A stretch of DNA of 53,051 nt from JBOGFC01 sp050742155 (GCA_050742155.1 JBOGFC010000090.1:1-53051), one strand, 5' to 3'. Numbered from the stretch's first letter, positions 1-7,644 are shown. The notes: generated from the sequence alone by a model not told the origin. Translations and numbers: made by a program.

Positions 1-1
1 G

Positions 2-493
2 AGGTACGAGGAGGAGCGACGACGGGTGTACGTGGTGCGGGAGGGGGCCGCCTTCGAGTTCGAGGACGAGTATCCGGTCCCGCCCCACGTGTTGTGGGAG
101 TACACGACCTCTCCGTCCAAGCGCCAGCGATGGCAGAACAACCGGATTGATCAGGCCAATCCTGGCGGACGTCGTGGCGTGGGCACGACCAACCATTGCG
201 TGCACGGCCGAACCGCGTTCATCGAGGAGATCCTGGACTGGAGGCCGTTTCGCTACTTCACGGACCGGACGCTCTTCCCGGGCCTGGGACCCTGGGTATG
301 GACCACCGAGTTCGAGCCCACCGACGGCGGGACACGTCTGCGCATGCGGGGCGAAGCCCTGCGCGGCCGGCAAAGGCTGATCTGGTGGGGCATGCGGCCG
401 ATGTTGCAGCGTGCGATGCGCCAGAACTCGGCCCGGCTCAAAGAGCTGCTGGAGAGCGAGGCGGTTATCCCGGCAAACTTGAGGCAGAAATGA
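2..493 (+). CDS. SRPBCC (START-like) domain protein, 5' end outside window
   Basis: The frame is open to the left edge, so this is the C-terminal part of a longer protein. A GTG at 26 would be an internal start but has no ribosome site. The visible 160 or so residues form an SRPBCC lipid/ligand-binding fold: FEDEYPVPPHVLWEYTTSP is the typical first strand and helix, followed by a GVGTTNHCVHG strand and a C-terminal amphipathic helix rich in Arg. This SRPBCC type is often fused to, or encoded with, class III adenylate cyclases, so the missing N-terminus may be a cyclase; that is inference. The last codons lie in a repeat shared with the adnB 3' end. The ligand is unknown. Confidence 0.7.
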   Translation, partial: RYEEERRRVYVVREGAAFEFEDEYPVPPHVLWEYTTSPSKRQRWQNNRIDQANPGGRRGVGTTNHCVHGRTAFIEEILDWRPFRYFTDRTLFPGLGPWVWTTEFEPTDGGTRLRMRGEALRGRQRLIWWGMRPMLQRAMRQNSARLKELLESEAVIPANLRQK

Positions 494-524
494 ACCTCCC
501 CGGTACAGCCAAGCCTTAGGTTCG
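473..524 (+). repeat. Dispersed repeat, copy 1
   Basis: About 52 bp that align with positions 7645-7697 at 45 of 52 positions with one gap. The last 24 bp (501-524) are identical in both copies. This copy covers the end and stop codon of the SRPBCC gene and stops just before the GTG of the next gene. Within each copy a GCCAAGCCTTAGG-like word appears twice in degenerate form. No recognisable terminator. Confidence 0.7.
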
Positions 525-528
525 TCAG

Positions 529-1533
529 GTGCCCCGTCTGGGCCTCTTCGGCTTCCCCAATGTCGGCAAGACCACCCTGTTCAACGCCGTCACGGGCCTG
601 CAGTCGCCGACGGCTCCCTACCCCCATACCACCACGGAGCCCCATCTCGGCGTGGCGGAGGTGCCCGACCCCCTCCTCGATCGAGCGGCGGAGCTGGAGG
701 GCTCGGCCAGGGTCGTCCACGCCAGCCTCGAGCTGCAGGACGGGCTGGGCCTGCCACGCCTGCGTGAGGCGGATGCCCTGATCGGGGTGCTGCGAGCCTT
801 CGAGGACCAGGCGGTCCCGGCCGACGAGTCGGGCACCGATCCGAGGGCGCAGATGGAGGACTTGACACTGAGCCACTGCCTGGCCGACCTGGACGTGGTC
901 CGGGCGCGACAACAACGGGTGCAGAAGGAGGCCACCGCCGATCCCACCAAACGGCCGGAGGCTGCGGTCCTCGACCGGGCGGCGGCGGCCCTCGACGAGG
1001 GTGAACCGCTCCGTGCGCTCCCCTGGGACGAGGCCGAGCGGCGCTCCTTGCGCGACCTGGCCCCGCTCACGCTGAAGCCGGTGGTGTGGGTGGTCAATGT
1101 GGGTGAGGATCAGGAGCCGGCTGCACCCCCGGCAGATGCTTTGGTCCTCTCCGTCCGCCTGGAGGAGGAAGGTTCGCGACTCTCACCCCAGGATCGGGCC
1201 GAGCTCTTCGAAGGCCTCGGGCTGGGAGAGGGGGCGGCGGCCACGATGGTGCGGGCCGCCTACCGGGCTCTGGGCCTGATCTCTTTCTACACACTCAACC
1301 AGCGCGAGGCGCACGCTTGGACGGTCGAGGAGGGAGCCAGCGCCTGGCAGGCGGCCGGCAAGGTCCACTCCGACCTGCAGCGAGGCTTCATCCGCGCCGA
1401 GGTGACCGGCATCCATTCGTTGCTCGAGGCGGGGGGGTGGGCGAAGGCCAAGCAGGCCGGCCTGGTGCGGGTGGAGGGACGGGACTACGTGGTGGAGGAG
1501 GGCGACGTCCTCCTGGTGCGGTTCTCCATCTGA
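529..1533 (+). CDS. YchF/Obg-family GTP-binding protein, divergent paralogue
   Basis: A 334-residue P-loop protein of the YchF type. The G1 loop GFPNVGKTT (residues 8-16) is clear and the C-terminal TGS-like domain is well kept (GLISFYTLNQREAHAWTVEEG..., then FIRAEVTG and YVVEEGDVLLVRFSI). YchF proteins usually have about 363 residues and a DIAGLV Walker B/G3 motif with a long switch region. Here that stretch is shortened to HASLELQDGLGLPRLREADA, with no DxxG. The G4 position reads VVNVGED. It could be a diverged paralogue that binds nucleotide without normal hydrolysis. GTG start at 529, no strong ribosome site. Its last 49 bp overlap the antisense end of the GH15 gene. Confidence 0.85.
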   Translation: MPRLGLFGFPNVGKTTLFNAVTGLQSPTAPYPHTTTEPHLGVAEVPDPLLDRAAELEGSARVVHASLELQDGLGLPRLREADALIGVLRAFEDQAVPADESGTDPRAQMEDLTLSHCLADLDVVRARQQRVQKEATADPTKRPEAAVLDRAAAALDEGEPLRALPWDEAERRSLRDLAPLTLKPVVWVVNVGEDQEPAAPPADALVLSVRLEEEGSRLSPQDRAELFEGLGLGEGAAATMVRAAYRALGLISFYTLNQREAHAWTVEEGASAWQAAGKVHSDLQRGFIRAEVTGIHSLLEAGGWAKAKQAGLVRVEGRDYVVEEGDVLLVRFSI

Positions 1534-3326
1534 CCGGTCAGGCTGGCCAGCTCGAAGCCGCTGGAGATGAGGCCCACGTGGCTGAGGGCCTGCGGAAAGT
1601 TGCCCAGGAAGGCTCCGCTGGCCGGATCGATCTCCTCCGGCAGCAAGCCGAGCGGGTTGGCGCGGTCGCACATCGCTTCGTAGAGCTCCTCCGCCTCGTC
1701 GATCCTGCCCTGGTGAGCCAGGTTGTCGACCAGCCAGAAGCTGCAGAGCAGGAAGGCCCCCTCCCCGGGCGGCATCCCGTCGGGGAGCTCCCGCGGCAAG
1801 TAGCGGTAGAGGAGTCCGCCGCCGGCGTCGAGGTGCTTCCGCACGGTCTCGGTGGTGGCCACCATCCTCGGGTGGTCGGCCCGAAGCAGGCGGCGCATGG
1901 GCAGGGCCAGCAGGCTGGCATCGACCGCCTCCCCGCCCAGCTCGGCGGTGAGGGTGCCGAGCTCGGCATTCCAGCCCTGCTCGAGGATGGCACGGGCGAT
2001 GCGGCGGGCTGCCTCCCGCCAGGGCTTGACTTCTCCTGGCAACCCCGCCTGCTCGGCGATGAGGGCCGCGCGGTCCAGAGCCACGTGGCACAAGGCCGCC
2101 GAGTAGGTGAAGACCCGTCCCGGCGTCCGAACCTCCCAGATGCCCCGGCCGGGCTTGTTCCAGTTGCGCCGGGCCGCCTCGACGAGCTGTTGCAGACGAG
2201 CCCAGAGCGGACGGTCGATGTGACCGCCCCCCAGCATCCATTGGTAGGCGCAGTCGATGATCTCGCCGTAGGCGTCGTGCTGCTCCTGGTCGGCCGCGGC
2301 GTTGCCCCAGCGCACCGGCCGCGAGCCCCGGTAGCCTTCCAGCGCCGGGTCTTCTCGCTCCGCGGGGGTGCGGTTTCCCTCGACGTCGTAGAGCACTCGG
2401 GTGCCCCCGCTGCGTTCCACCGCCTCGAGCACCCAGGAGAGGAAGCCCACCGCCTCGTGGATCAGTCCGATGCGGCGCATGGCGTAGACCGAGAAGGCAG
2501 CGTCTCGCACCCACGAGTAGCGGTAGTCCCAATTGCGGTTGCCCCCGATGTGCTCCGGCAGGGACGAGGTGGGAGCGGCCACGATCGCCCCGTTCTCGAA
2601 GTGGTCGAGCAGCTTGAGGGTGATGGCCGAGCGCCGCACGAGCGCCTCGCGTGGTCCGCGGTAGGCGAACTTCGTCAGCCACCCGCGCCAGGCGGAGGCC
2701 GTGGACTCGAGGAGGGCATCGGGGTCTTCCGGGCGCCCTCGGGGCGGCCGGCCCGACCAGTCGAGCAGCAGGTGCAGGCGGTCCCCCTGCTCGAGCTCGA
2801 TGGAGCAGCGGGGACCGTCGAGGGGGTGGGAGGAGGAGAGGTGTATGTCGAGGTCCGGTCGTTCCGCCCTCAGGCTCCACCCCCCACCCCGCTGCTCGGC
2901 GGAGAAGGGCCCAGGCGGCGCCACCTCGATCTCGAGGCGGAGTTCGCCGGAGAGCACTTCCACCAACCGGAGCAGCTGGCGGCGAGTGGCCGGGGCCTCC
3001 TCCGCCAGGTCGGCCCGACCGAGGACGAGAGCGTCGGTGACGCGGACCAATCCCGACCGACCTCGCAGCTCGGTGACCAGTACCCCGGTGTCCGGAAGAT
3101 ATTGCTGGCGGGACTCGAGGAGGTCCTCCGGCCCCACCCGAAAGAACCCTCCGACCCGTCGGTCGAGGAGCCCGGCGAAGAGCGGGGGGGAGTCGAAGCG
3201 CGGCACGCACATCCACGAGATGGCGCCATCACGGCCCACCAGGACGGCCGTGGCGCCATCCCCGATGAGGCCGTGATCCTCGATGGGCAGGTACCCCTCC
3301 AGGCGCCGGATCGGTGAGAAGGGCAT
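1485..3326 (-). CDS. Glycoside hydrolase family 15 (glucoamylase/trehalase-like)
   Basis: A 613-residue GH15 enzyme with an N-terminal beta domain (YLPIEDHGLIGDGATAVLVG, SWMCVPRFDSP) and an (alpha/alpha)6 barrel. The substrate loop GNRNWDYRYSWVRDA is at about 262-276. The two conserved acids are in QEQHDAYGE (Glu355, probable general acid) and LLPEEIDPASG (Glu564/565, probable base), followed by the usual GNFPQALSH. No signal peptide, so it is cytoplasmic; bacterial members of this type cleave trehalose or alpha-glucans. The ATG directly abuts the nhaA stop codon (TAG-ATG), which implies translational coupling. The last roughly 16 residues, after LASLTGQ, are antisense to the ychF-like gene and look like a read-through tail. 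Exact substrate not resolved. Confidence 0.9.
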   Translation of the reverse strand: MPFSPIRRLEGYLPIEDHGLIGDGATAVLVGRDGAISWMCVPRFDSPPLFAGLLDRRVGGFFRVGPEDLLESRQQYLPDTGVLVTELRGRSGLVRVTDALVLGRADLAEEAPATRRQLLRLVEVLSGELRLEIEVAPPGPFSAEQRGGGWSLRAERPDLDIHLSSSHPLDGPRCSIELEQGDRLHLLLDWSGRPPRGRPEDPDALLESTASAWRGWLTKFAYRGPREALVRRSAITLKLLDHFENGAIVAAPTSSLPEHIGGNRNWDYRYSWVRDAAFSVYAMRRIGLIHEAVGFLSWVLEAVERSGGTRVLYDVEGNRTPAEREDPALEGYRGSRPVRWGNAAADQEQHDAYGEIIDCAYQWMLGGGHIDRPLWARLQQLVEAARRNWNKPGRGIWEVRTPGRVFTYSAALCHVALDRAALIAEQAGLPGEVKPWREAARRIARAILEQGWNAELGTLTAELGGEAVDASLLALPMRRLLRADHPRMVATTETVRKHLDAGGGLLYRYLPRELPDGMPPGEGAFLLCSFWLVDNLAHQGRIDEAEELYEAMCDRANPLGLLPEEIDPASGAFLGNFPQALSHVGLISSGFELASLTGQMENRTRRTSPSSTT

Positions 3327-4670
3327 CTACGAACGAGCGGTCGGCTGGAAGCGCAACCACAGATATCCGGCCAGGCCGGCGAGGGTGGATCCGGCGAAGA
3401 TCCCCACCCGCGCCCGGTCGGCCAGCTCCGGATCGGTGAAGGACAGCCCGGCCACGAACAGCGAGACGGTGAAGCCGATCCCGGCCAGGGCGGCTATACC
3501 GACCAGGTGCCGCCAGCCGGTGAAGATGGGCAGCCGGCCCAGGCCGAGTCGCACCGCCAGGAAGGCGAACAGGCTGATCCCCAGCATCTTGCCGACCAGG
3601 AGCCCGGCCGCCACCCCCAGGGCCACCCGGCTCGTCAGCGCCTCACCCACCCCCTCCAGTCGCACCCCGGCGTTGGCCAGCGCGAAGATCGGGATGATCA
3701 CGAACGAGCTCCAGGGGTGGAGGGCACGCTCCAGCCGGTTGAGCGGTGAGACCGACTCCCGGGCCACCCCGGCCAGGCTGAGCGCCTGCTCATCGATGCG
3801 CTCCCCGCTCCACTCTCTCGCCTCGTCGCTGCGGAAGCGGTCGAGGATGGCAGTGGACCGCGCGAAGTACTCCTCGTCCTGGTACATGGGCCGGGCCGGG
3901 GTGAGGAGCCCCAGCGCCACCCCGGCGATGGTGGCATGCACCCCCGACTCGAGGAAAGCCACCCAGATGAGCACTCCGAGGCCCACGTACACCACCATCG
4001 AGCGGATCCCAACCTCGGCGGCCAGCGCCACGGCCACCAGCCCGGCCAGGCCGGCCGCCAGCCACGGCAGCGACAGGTCGCTGGTGTAGAAGAGGGCGAT
4101 CACGGCGATCACCCCGATGTCGTCCACGATGGCCAGGGCGAGGAGGAAGAGCTTGGCCCCCACCGGGACCCGGGTCCCCAGCAGCGCCACCACCCCCAGC
4201 GAGAAGGCGATGTCGGTGGCCATCGGGATCCCCCAGCCGCGGGCGGCCTCACCACCGCCGGCCACCGCCAGATAGATGAGGGCCGGAGCGACCATCCCGC
4301 CCAGAGCGGCCAGGGCGGGGAGGGCGGCGGTCCGCGGGTCACGCAGCTCCCCGGCCACCAGCTCCCGCTTGATCTCCAAGCCGATCACGAAGAAGAAGAC
4401 GGCCATCAGCCCGTCGTTGACCACCTCCCGCAGCGTCTCGTCGATGCGGAGCAACCCCAAGTCGACGGTCAGAGGGGTTTCCCAGAGGGCCTCGTAGGCG
4501 GTCGCCCCGGGAGAGTTGGCCCACACCAGAGCAGCTAGGGCGGCGACTAGGAGGGCGATGCCTCCGGCCGCCTCGATCTCGGTGAAGCGCAGCACCGGCC
4601 GGACGAACCGGCGGGGCACGAACCGGTCGGAGTGCAGCCAGGTGCTATGGATCGAGGGGCGTCGGGGCAT
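3327..4670 (-). CDS. nhaA: Na+/H+ antiporter NhaA
   Basis: A 447-residue integral membrane antiporter that exchanges cytoplasmic Na+ for protons. The NhaA core is complete: GWGIPMATDIAFSLGVVALLG places the transport Asp at 153, and ALAIVDDIGVIAVIALFYT gives the Asp pair 183/184, matching Asp133, Asp163 and Asp164 of E. coli NhaA. VVNDGLMAVFFFVIGLEIKRE is the conserved helix III. The start is the ATG at 4670 (MPRRPSIHSTW); the open frame upstream of it has no membrane character. Twelve hydrophobic segments are expected from the family. It heads a two-gene unit with the GH15 gene and is transcribed divergently from the antiporter pseudogene, so the 64-nt gap 4671-4734 should hold its promoter. 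Confidence 0.95.
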   Translation of the reverse strand: MPRRPSIHSTWLHSDRFVPRRFVRPVLRFTEIEAAGGIALLVAALAALVWANSPGATAYEALWETPLTVDLGLLRIDETLREVVNDGLMAVFFFVIGLEIKRELVAGELRDPRTAALPALAALGGMVAPALIYLAVAGGGEAARGWGIPMATDIAFSLGVVALLGTRVPVGAKLFLLALAIVDDIGVIAVIALFYTSDLSLPWLAAGLAGLVAVALAAEVGIRSMVVYVGLGVLIWVAFLESGVHATIAGVALGLLTPARPMYQDEEYFARSTAILDRFRSDEAREWSGERIDEQALSLAGVARESVSPLNRLERALHPWSSFVIIPIFALANAGVRLEGVGEALTSRVALGVAAGLLVGKMLGISLFAFLAVRLGLGRLPIFTGWRHLVGIAALAGIGFTVSLFVAGLSFTDPELADRARVGIFAGSTLAGLAGYLWLRFQPTARS

Positions 4671-4734
4671 CGGCGGCGAGTGTACCGAGCGTGTCCGATG
4701 ATGATGGGGGTGGTCGATAAGCCGCCTGCCGGGC

Positions 4735-5245
4735 ATGGACTTCACCCCTCTCGACCAGCACCAGGTTCTCTTGTTCCTGGTGCAGCTGCTCCTGCTGGTG
4801 GGGCTGGCCCGGCTGCTCGGTGGCCTGATGCGCTGGATCGGACAGCCCCGGTGGTGGGAGAGCTCCTGGCGGGGGTGCTGCTCGGCCCATCCGGGTGGCC
4901 GCTCTTCACGGGCGCACCGTCCGGAGGGCGAGGGTCTGGTGGTGGAGGAGAGACATCTCGAGGAGGCCACCCATGCGGCCTCCAACGTGGTCGCCAGCGC
5001 GGTGGAGCTGGGCCAGCGGCTCGGTGTGGCGGTCGACCCGATGATTCGGCTCGCCCCTCATCCCGAGCAGGAGATCATCGAGCTGGCCAACGGCGGGCAG
5101 TTCGATCTCCTCGTGCTGGGTACCTCGACCAGACGTTAGCGATCGACCTTATCTCGGGCATCGCGCGCATTACATCCTCGATCGCGCCCGCATCCCGGTG
5201 GCGGTGGTCAGCCTCCCGGCGTTCGGAATCGGAGAGTCGCGATAA
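4735..5245 (+). pseudogene. Remnant of Kef-type cation:proton antiporter with C-terminal UspA domain
   Basis: The first 38 residues (MDFTPLDQHQVLLFLVQLLL...RWIGQP) match the N-terminus of actinobacterial CPA2 antiporters. An extra base in the CCCC run near 4848-4851 shifts the frame, and the sequence continues in the next frame as VVGELLAGVLLGPSGWPLF. Most of the membrane domain is then missing (junction about 4905-4935), and a UspA domain follows in the first frame (GEGLVVEERHLEEATHAAS to GQFDLLVLGTSTR). A second shift near 5131 moves its end (DRPYLGHRAHYILDRARIPVAVVSLP) to the third frame, ending at TAA 5243-5245. With one large deletion and two shifts this is a decayed gene, not a single sequencing error. 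Confidence 0.85.
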
Positions 5246-5284
5246 CGCGATGCCGATTGACGTGAGTCGGAATCGGGGCGCGGT

Positions 5285-5320
5285 TATTCTGTCGGCGGGC
5301 TACCGCCCGTAGAGGAGGTG
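5285..5320 (+). promoter_or_regulatory. Possible -10 box, leader hairpin and strong ribosome site of the Lys-rich peptide gene
   Basis: TATTCT at 5285-5290 is a reasonable -10 box; no convincing -35 is in register. A small hairpin CGGGC-TACC-GCCCG lies at 5296-5309. AGAGGAGGTG at 5311-5320 is a near-perfect Shine-Dalgarno sequence 6 nt before the ATG, one of the strongest in this window, which suggests high expression of the small gene behind it. Confidence 0.5.
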
Positions 5321-5326
5321 ACATCT

Positions 5327-5416
5327 ATGGCCACCAAGAAGAGCAGCGGCGCCAAAAAGGCAGCTCCCGCCAAGAAGTCGACGAGCAAGAGGGCCGCCAC
5401 CAAGAAGAAGAAGTAA
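5327..5416 (+). CDS. Lys/Ala-rich histone-tail-like small protein, 29 aa
   Basis: ATG GCC ACC AAG AAG... encodes 29 residues, starting MATKKSSGAKKAAPAKK and ending RAATKKKK. Fourteen of the 29 residues are Lys or Arg and the rest are mostly Ala, Ser and Thr. That composition resembles the PAKK/AAKK tails of actinobacterial HU (HupB) and histone H1-like proteins, but with no globular domain. A near-perfect ribosome site precedes it and a strong intrinsic terminator follows 20 nt after the stop, so it is a self-contained monocistronic unit. It probably binds nucleic acid or acidic polymers. It could also be a detached tail of a larger protein, but the dedicated expression signals argue for a real gene. 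Confidence 0.7.
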   Translation: MATKKSSGAKKAAPAKKSTSKRAATKKKK

Positions 5417-5435
5417 CTGCATCCCGACATGTTCC

Positions 5436-5470
5436 GCCACAGGGGCCCGCCCGGGCCCCTGTGGCATTTT
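5436..5470 (+). terminator. Rho-independent terminator
   Basis: A 14-bp perfect GC-rich stem (GCCACAGGGGCCCG with CGGGCCCCTGTGGC, 5436-5465) followed by ATTTT. It directly follows the Lys-rich small gene. Confidence 0.9.
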
Positions 5471-5529
5471 CCGGATGGCACGTGAAATGGCACTCAATGA
5501 TGGTCACTCTCCCTGCCGATGATTGGGCG

Positions 5530-5736
5530 ATGGATCGCCAGAAGAAGAGGGCGGGCGCTCCCGAGCGCGAGGGCGCACGCCGGCGGCGCATTGCGGAGTT
5601 GGCCGCTCGAGTGTACGCCGGGGATTACCTGGTTCCGGCGGAGGAGGTGGCCGACGCCATCCTGCGCGGCCGCCCCAAATGGGGAGAGAACTTCGTGGAG
5701 GCCGCCTCCGGAAAGACGGTCTGGACGACCGACTGA
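5530..5736 (+). CDS. Small FlgM-like (anti-sigma-28 C-terminal-like) protein
   Basis: A 68-residue basic protein from the ATG at 5530 (MDRQKKRAGAPEREGARRRR). The part RIAELAARVYAGDYLVPAEEVADAILRG resembles the C-terminal helices of the anti-sigma factor FlgM (helix, G-x-Y-x-V, then E-x-VADAIL). The N-terminus is highly charged and probably unstructured, as in FlgM. Other in-frame ATGs at 5497 and 5500 would add about 10 residues; the choice is not firm because no start has a good ribosome site. The preceding terminator ends at 5470, so it has its own promoter. No flagellar gene is near, so a different sigma partner or another role is possible. Confidence 0.5.
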   Translation: MDRQKKRAGAPEREGARRRRIAELAARVYAGDYLVPAEEVADAILRGRPKWGENFVEAASGKTVWTTD

Positions 5737-5740
5737 CACG

Positions 5741-5776
5741 CCGAGGCTCCGGTAAGGGGGTCAACCGGAGCCTCGG
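5741..5776 (+). terminator. Hairpin terminator after the FlgM-like gene
   Basis: A 13-bp perfect stem CCGAGGCTCCGGT / ACCGGAGCCTCGG with a 10-nt loop, beginning 4 nt after the stop codon. The trailing sequence ATGCTCTTCTTG is only weakly U-rich. Confidence 0.7.
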
Positions 5777-5910
5777 ATGCTCTTCTTGCGAAGAGCGCAA
5801 GGGGCCGTTTTCGCCGGAGACGACGCCAGGGATTTCGTCCCCGCAGCCCCCTGCCGTTTTGGGGTACCGGGCGGAAACCCGCCCAGGTGACGGTCATCGT
5901 ATATGAGGAG

Positions 5911-5940
5911 TTGACCGCCGGTCAAGTTGCCTTATCAACT
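5911..5940 (+). promoter_or_regulatory. Promoter with overlapping inverted repeat
   Basis: TTGACC (5911-5916), a 16-nt spacer and TATCAA (5933-5938) form a plausible promoter for the membrane gene at 5950. The -35 box is half of a palindrome, TTGACCG-C-CGGTCAA (5911-5925). A second short inverted repeat AGTTG...CAACT (5925-5940) covers the -10 box. The arrangement suits a repressor site. Nothing else is seen in 5777-5910. Confidence 0.5.
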
Positions 5941-5949
5941 TCCTAACGT

Positions 5950-6465
5950 ATGGGATACTTCCCCGCCATGCGGGAGAGCCTGGTGGAGTGGGTGGAAGGC
6001 CTCCCCCCGCCGGTGGCGGTCGTGGTGCTGGCCACGCTCCCCATCCTCGAGCTGCGGGGGGCGATTCCCCTCGCCCGGCAGGTGTGGGGGATGTCGATGC
6101 TGGAGGCGCTGGGTTGGTCGGTGCTGGGCAACCTGCTCCCCATCCCGTTCATCCTGGCGCTCTTGGGCCCGGTGACCCGTTGGGCGGAGGAGCACTGGCG
6201 ATGGTTCCACCTGTTCCTCGAGCGGCTCTTCGAGCACACCCGGCGGCGTCACTCGGCCCGTTATCAGCGGCTGCGCGATCTGAGTTTGGTGACCTTCGTG
6301 GCCATCCCCCTGCCCTTGACCGGCGCCTGGAGCGGAGCGCTCGCCGCCTTCGTGTTCGGCGTTCCCTTCTGGCGGTCTCTCATTCTCGTCGCCTTGGGGG
6401 TGCTCATCGCCGGGGTGCTGGTCTCGATGGCCCTCGCCGGGGGGCTGGCGCTCCTCCAGCTGTGA
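5950..6465 (+). CDS. Small multidrug export family membrane protein (COG2426-type)
   Basis: A 171-residue membrane protein. PILELRGAIPLARQVWGMS matches the PxxExRGAIPLG signature of the small multidrug exporter family, followed by a hydrophobic helix (WSVLGNLLPIPFILALLGPV), a basic cytoplasmic loop (HTRRRHSARYQRLRDLS), IPLPLTGAWSGALAAFVFGVPF and a C-terminal helix. Transport activity in this family is poorly proven. An ATG at 5968 is an alternative start. Its stop overlaps the GTG of dtd (GTGA), so the two are translationally coupled, although no functional link is evident. Confidence 0.8.
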   Translation: MGYFPAMRESLVEWVEGLPPPVAVVVLATLPILELRGAIPLARQVWGMSMLEALGWSVLGNLLPIPFILALLGPVTRWAEEHWRWFHLFLERLFEHTRRRHSARYQRLRDLSLVTFVAIPLPLTGAWSGALAAFVFGVPFWRSLILVALGVLIAGVLVSMALAGGLALLQL

Positions 6466-6917
6466 GGGCGGTCGTCCAGCGAGTGAGTGAGGCCCGGGTG
6501 AGGGTGGAGGGCCGGGCGGTGGCGGAGGTGAGACAGGGGCTGCTGGTGCTGGTGGGGGTGGCTGCTTCCGACGGCCCGGCAGAGGCGCGGGCGTTGGCCG
6601 AGAAGCTGGTGGCGCTGCGCATCTTCCCGGACCAGGACGGCAAGATGAACCGGTCGGTCAAGGAGGTGGACGGATCGATCCTGGTCGTCAGCCAGTTCAC
6701 CCTGTTGGCCGACACCCGCAAGGGACGCCGCCCCTCCTTCATTCGGGCAGCTCCCCCGGAGCAGGCCGAGCCCTTGGTGGACGAGGTGGCCCGACAGGTG
6801 GAGGCGGCCGGGATCTCTGCCCCAACCGGTCGCTTCGGGGCACAGATGGAGGTGGAGCTCACCAACGCAGGCCCGGTCACCTTGGTGCTCGATGTCGAAG
6901 ACGGCCGGGTGGCCTGA
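6462..6917 (+). CDS. dtd: D-aminoacyl-tRNA deacylase Dtd
   Basis: A 151-residue enzyme that removes D-amino acids (and glycine from tRNA-Ala) mischarged on tRNA. It starts with GTG inside GTGA at 6462 (MRAVVQRVSEARVRVEG). The family motifs SQFTLLADTRKGRRPSF and LTNAGPVTLVLD are present; the second carries the Gly-cisPro dipeptide used for chiral rejection. Length is normal for the family. It ends one base before the stop codon of the convergent DsbA-fold gene. Confidence 0.95.
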   Translation: MRAVVQRVSEARVRVEGRAVAEVRQGLLVLVGVAASDGPAEARALAEKLVALRIFPDQDGKMNRSVKEVDGSILVVSQFTLLADTRKGRRPSFIRAAPPEQAEPLVDEVARQVEAAGISAPTGRFGAQMEVELTNAGPVTLVLDVEDGRVA

Positions 6918-7559
6918 TCAATCTTCCGTGGCGGCCCGCTGGATGAGGTCCTCATAGACCGAGGGGTGGTCCTCGTCGATCACCGGCAGGCCCCTGACCC
7001 AGTGCTTGGTGATGCCCGGGTTGTAGTAGCTGCTCCCGTCGGGCAGGACCAGCTGGGGGGAGCCTTCCATGGCGAGCCCGCGGGACTCCTCCCAGTCGGC
7101 CATCACCTGCTTGCGAAAGCGCCCGTCGTCCAGGGCGGCCGCCAGCTGTTCGGCCTCCAGGCCCTCGGCGATGGCCACCTCGAGGAGCTCGTGGCGGAGG
7201 CTCAGGTTGCGGGAGTGCAGGAAGAAGGCCCGGCGGAGGGCCAGGTCGAAGCGCTCCCCGACCTCCTGGCCAAGCGAGTAGCCCCACTTCTGGGCCTCGA
7301 AGGCCGGTAGGTAGGTGGTCGGCCAGGCCTCGTTGTCGTAGTCGCTGAAAGCGGTCGACTCGATCTGGGCGAGGACCGCCACCTCATTGCGGACCGTGCG
7401 CTCCGGGACGCCCCGGCGATTGACCAGCTCGAGCGGCCAGGCCCGGAAGTCGAGGTCCACTCGGTCGGCACCGAGCTGGTCGCGCATGCGATGGAGCCGG
7501 AGGGCGCAGACGTACGACCAGGGGCAGTGGAGATCGGACCAGATGGTGATGACGGCCAT
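6918..7559 (-). CDS. DsbA-family thioredoxin-fold protein with CxxS motif
   Basis: A 213-residue DsbA/FrnE-like protein: MAVITIWSDLHCPWSYVCALRLHRM. The active-site motif is CPWS, so the second Cys of the usual CPWC is Ser, as in glutathione transferase kappa and HCCA-isomerase relatives. Disulfide oxidation is therefore unlikely, and isomerisation or thiol conjugation is more plausible. An insertion of helices separates the thioredoxin halves and the cis-Pro loop is EGSPQLVLPDG. The start is the ATG at 7559 with GGGAGG just upstream; the frame extends further 5' but without family similarity. No signal peptide, so it is cytoplasmic. Confidence 0.8.
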   Translation of the reverse strand: MAVITIWSDLHCPWSYVCALRLHRMRDQLGADRVDLDFRAWPLELVNRRGVPERTVRNEVAVLAQIESTAFSDYDNEAWPTTYLPAFEAQKWGYSLGQEVGERFDLALRRAFFLHSRNLSLRHELLEVAIAEGLEAEQLAAALDDGRFRKQVMADWEESRGLAMEGSPQLVLPDGSSYYNPGITKHWVRGLPVIDEDHPSVYEDLIQRAATED

Positions 7560-7644
7560 GCCACCTCCCGGCGTCGGAGACGGCTTCACCCTATCCGGCC
7601 CGGGAAAGGTAGGTGCGGGGCTGGTCTGGGGAGGCCGAGCCAAG

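Noticed and set aside
529..1533. Treating the shortened switch region of the YchF-like gene as a frameshift
   Set aside because: The frame is continuous and the flanking sequence stays in register, so it is a real divergence rather than a reading error.
1317..3317. A 666-codon open frame on the plus strand opposite the GH15 gene
   Set aside because: Antisense shadow of a high-GC gene; low-complexity Gly/Arg/Pro/Gln composition, no domain, and the minus frame has all GH15 motifs.
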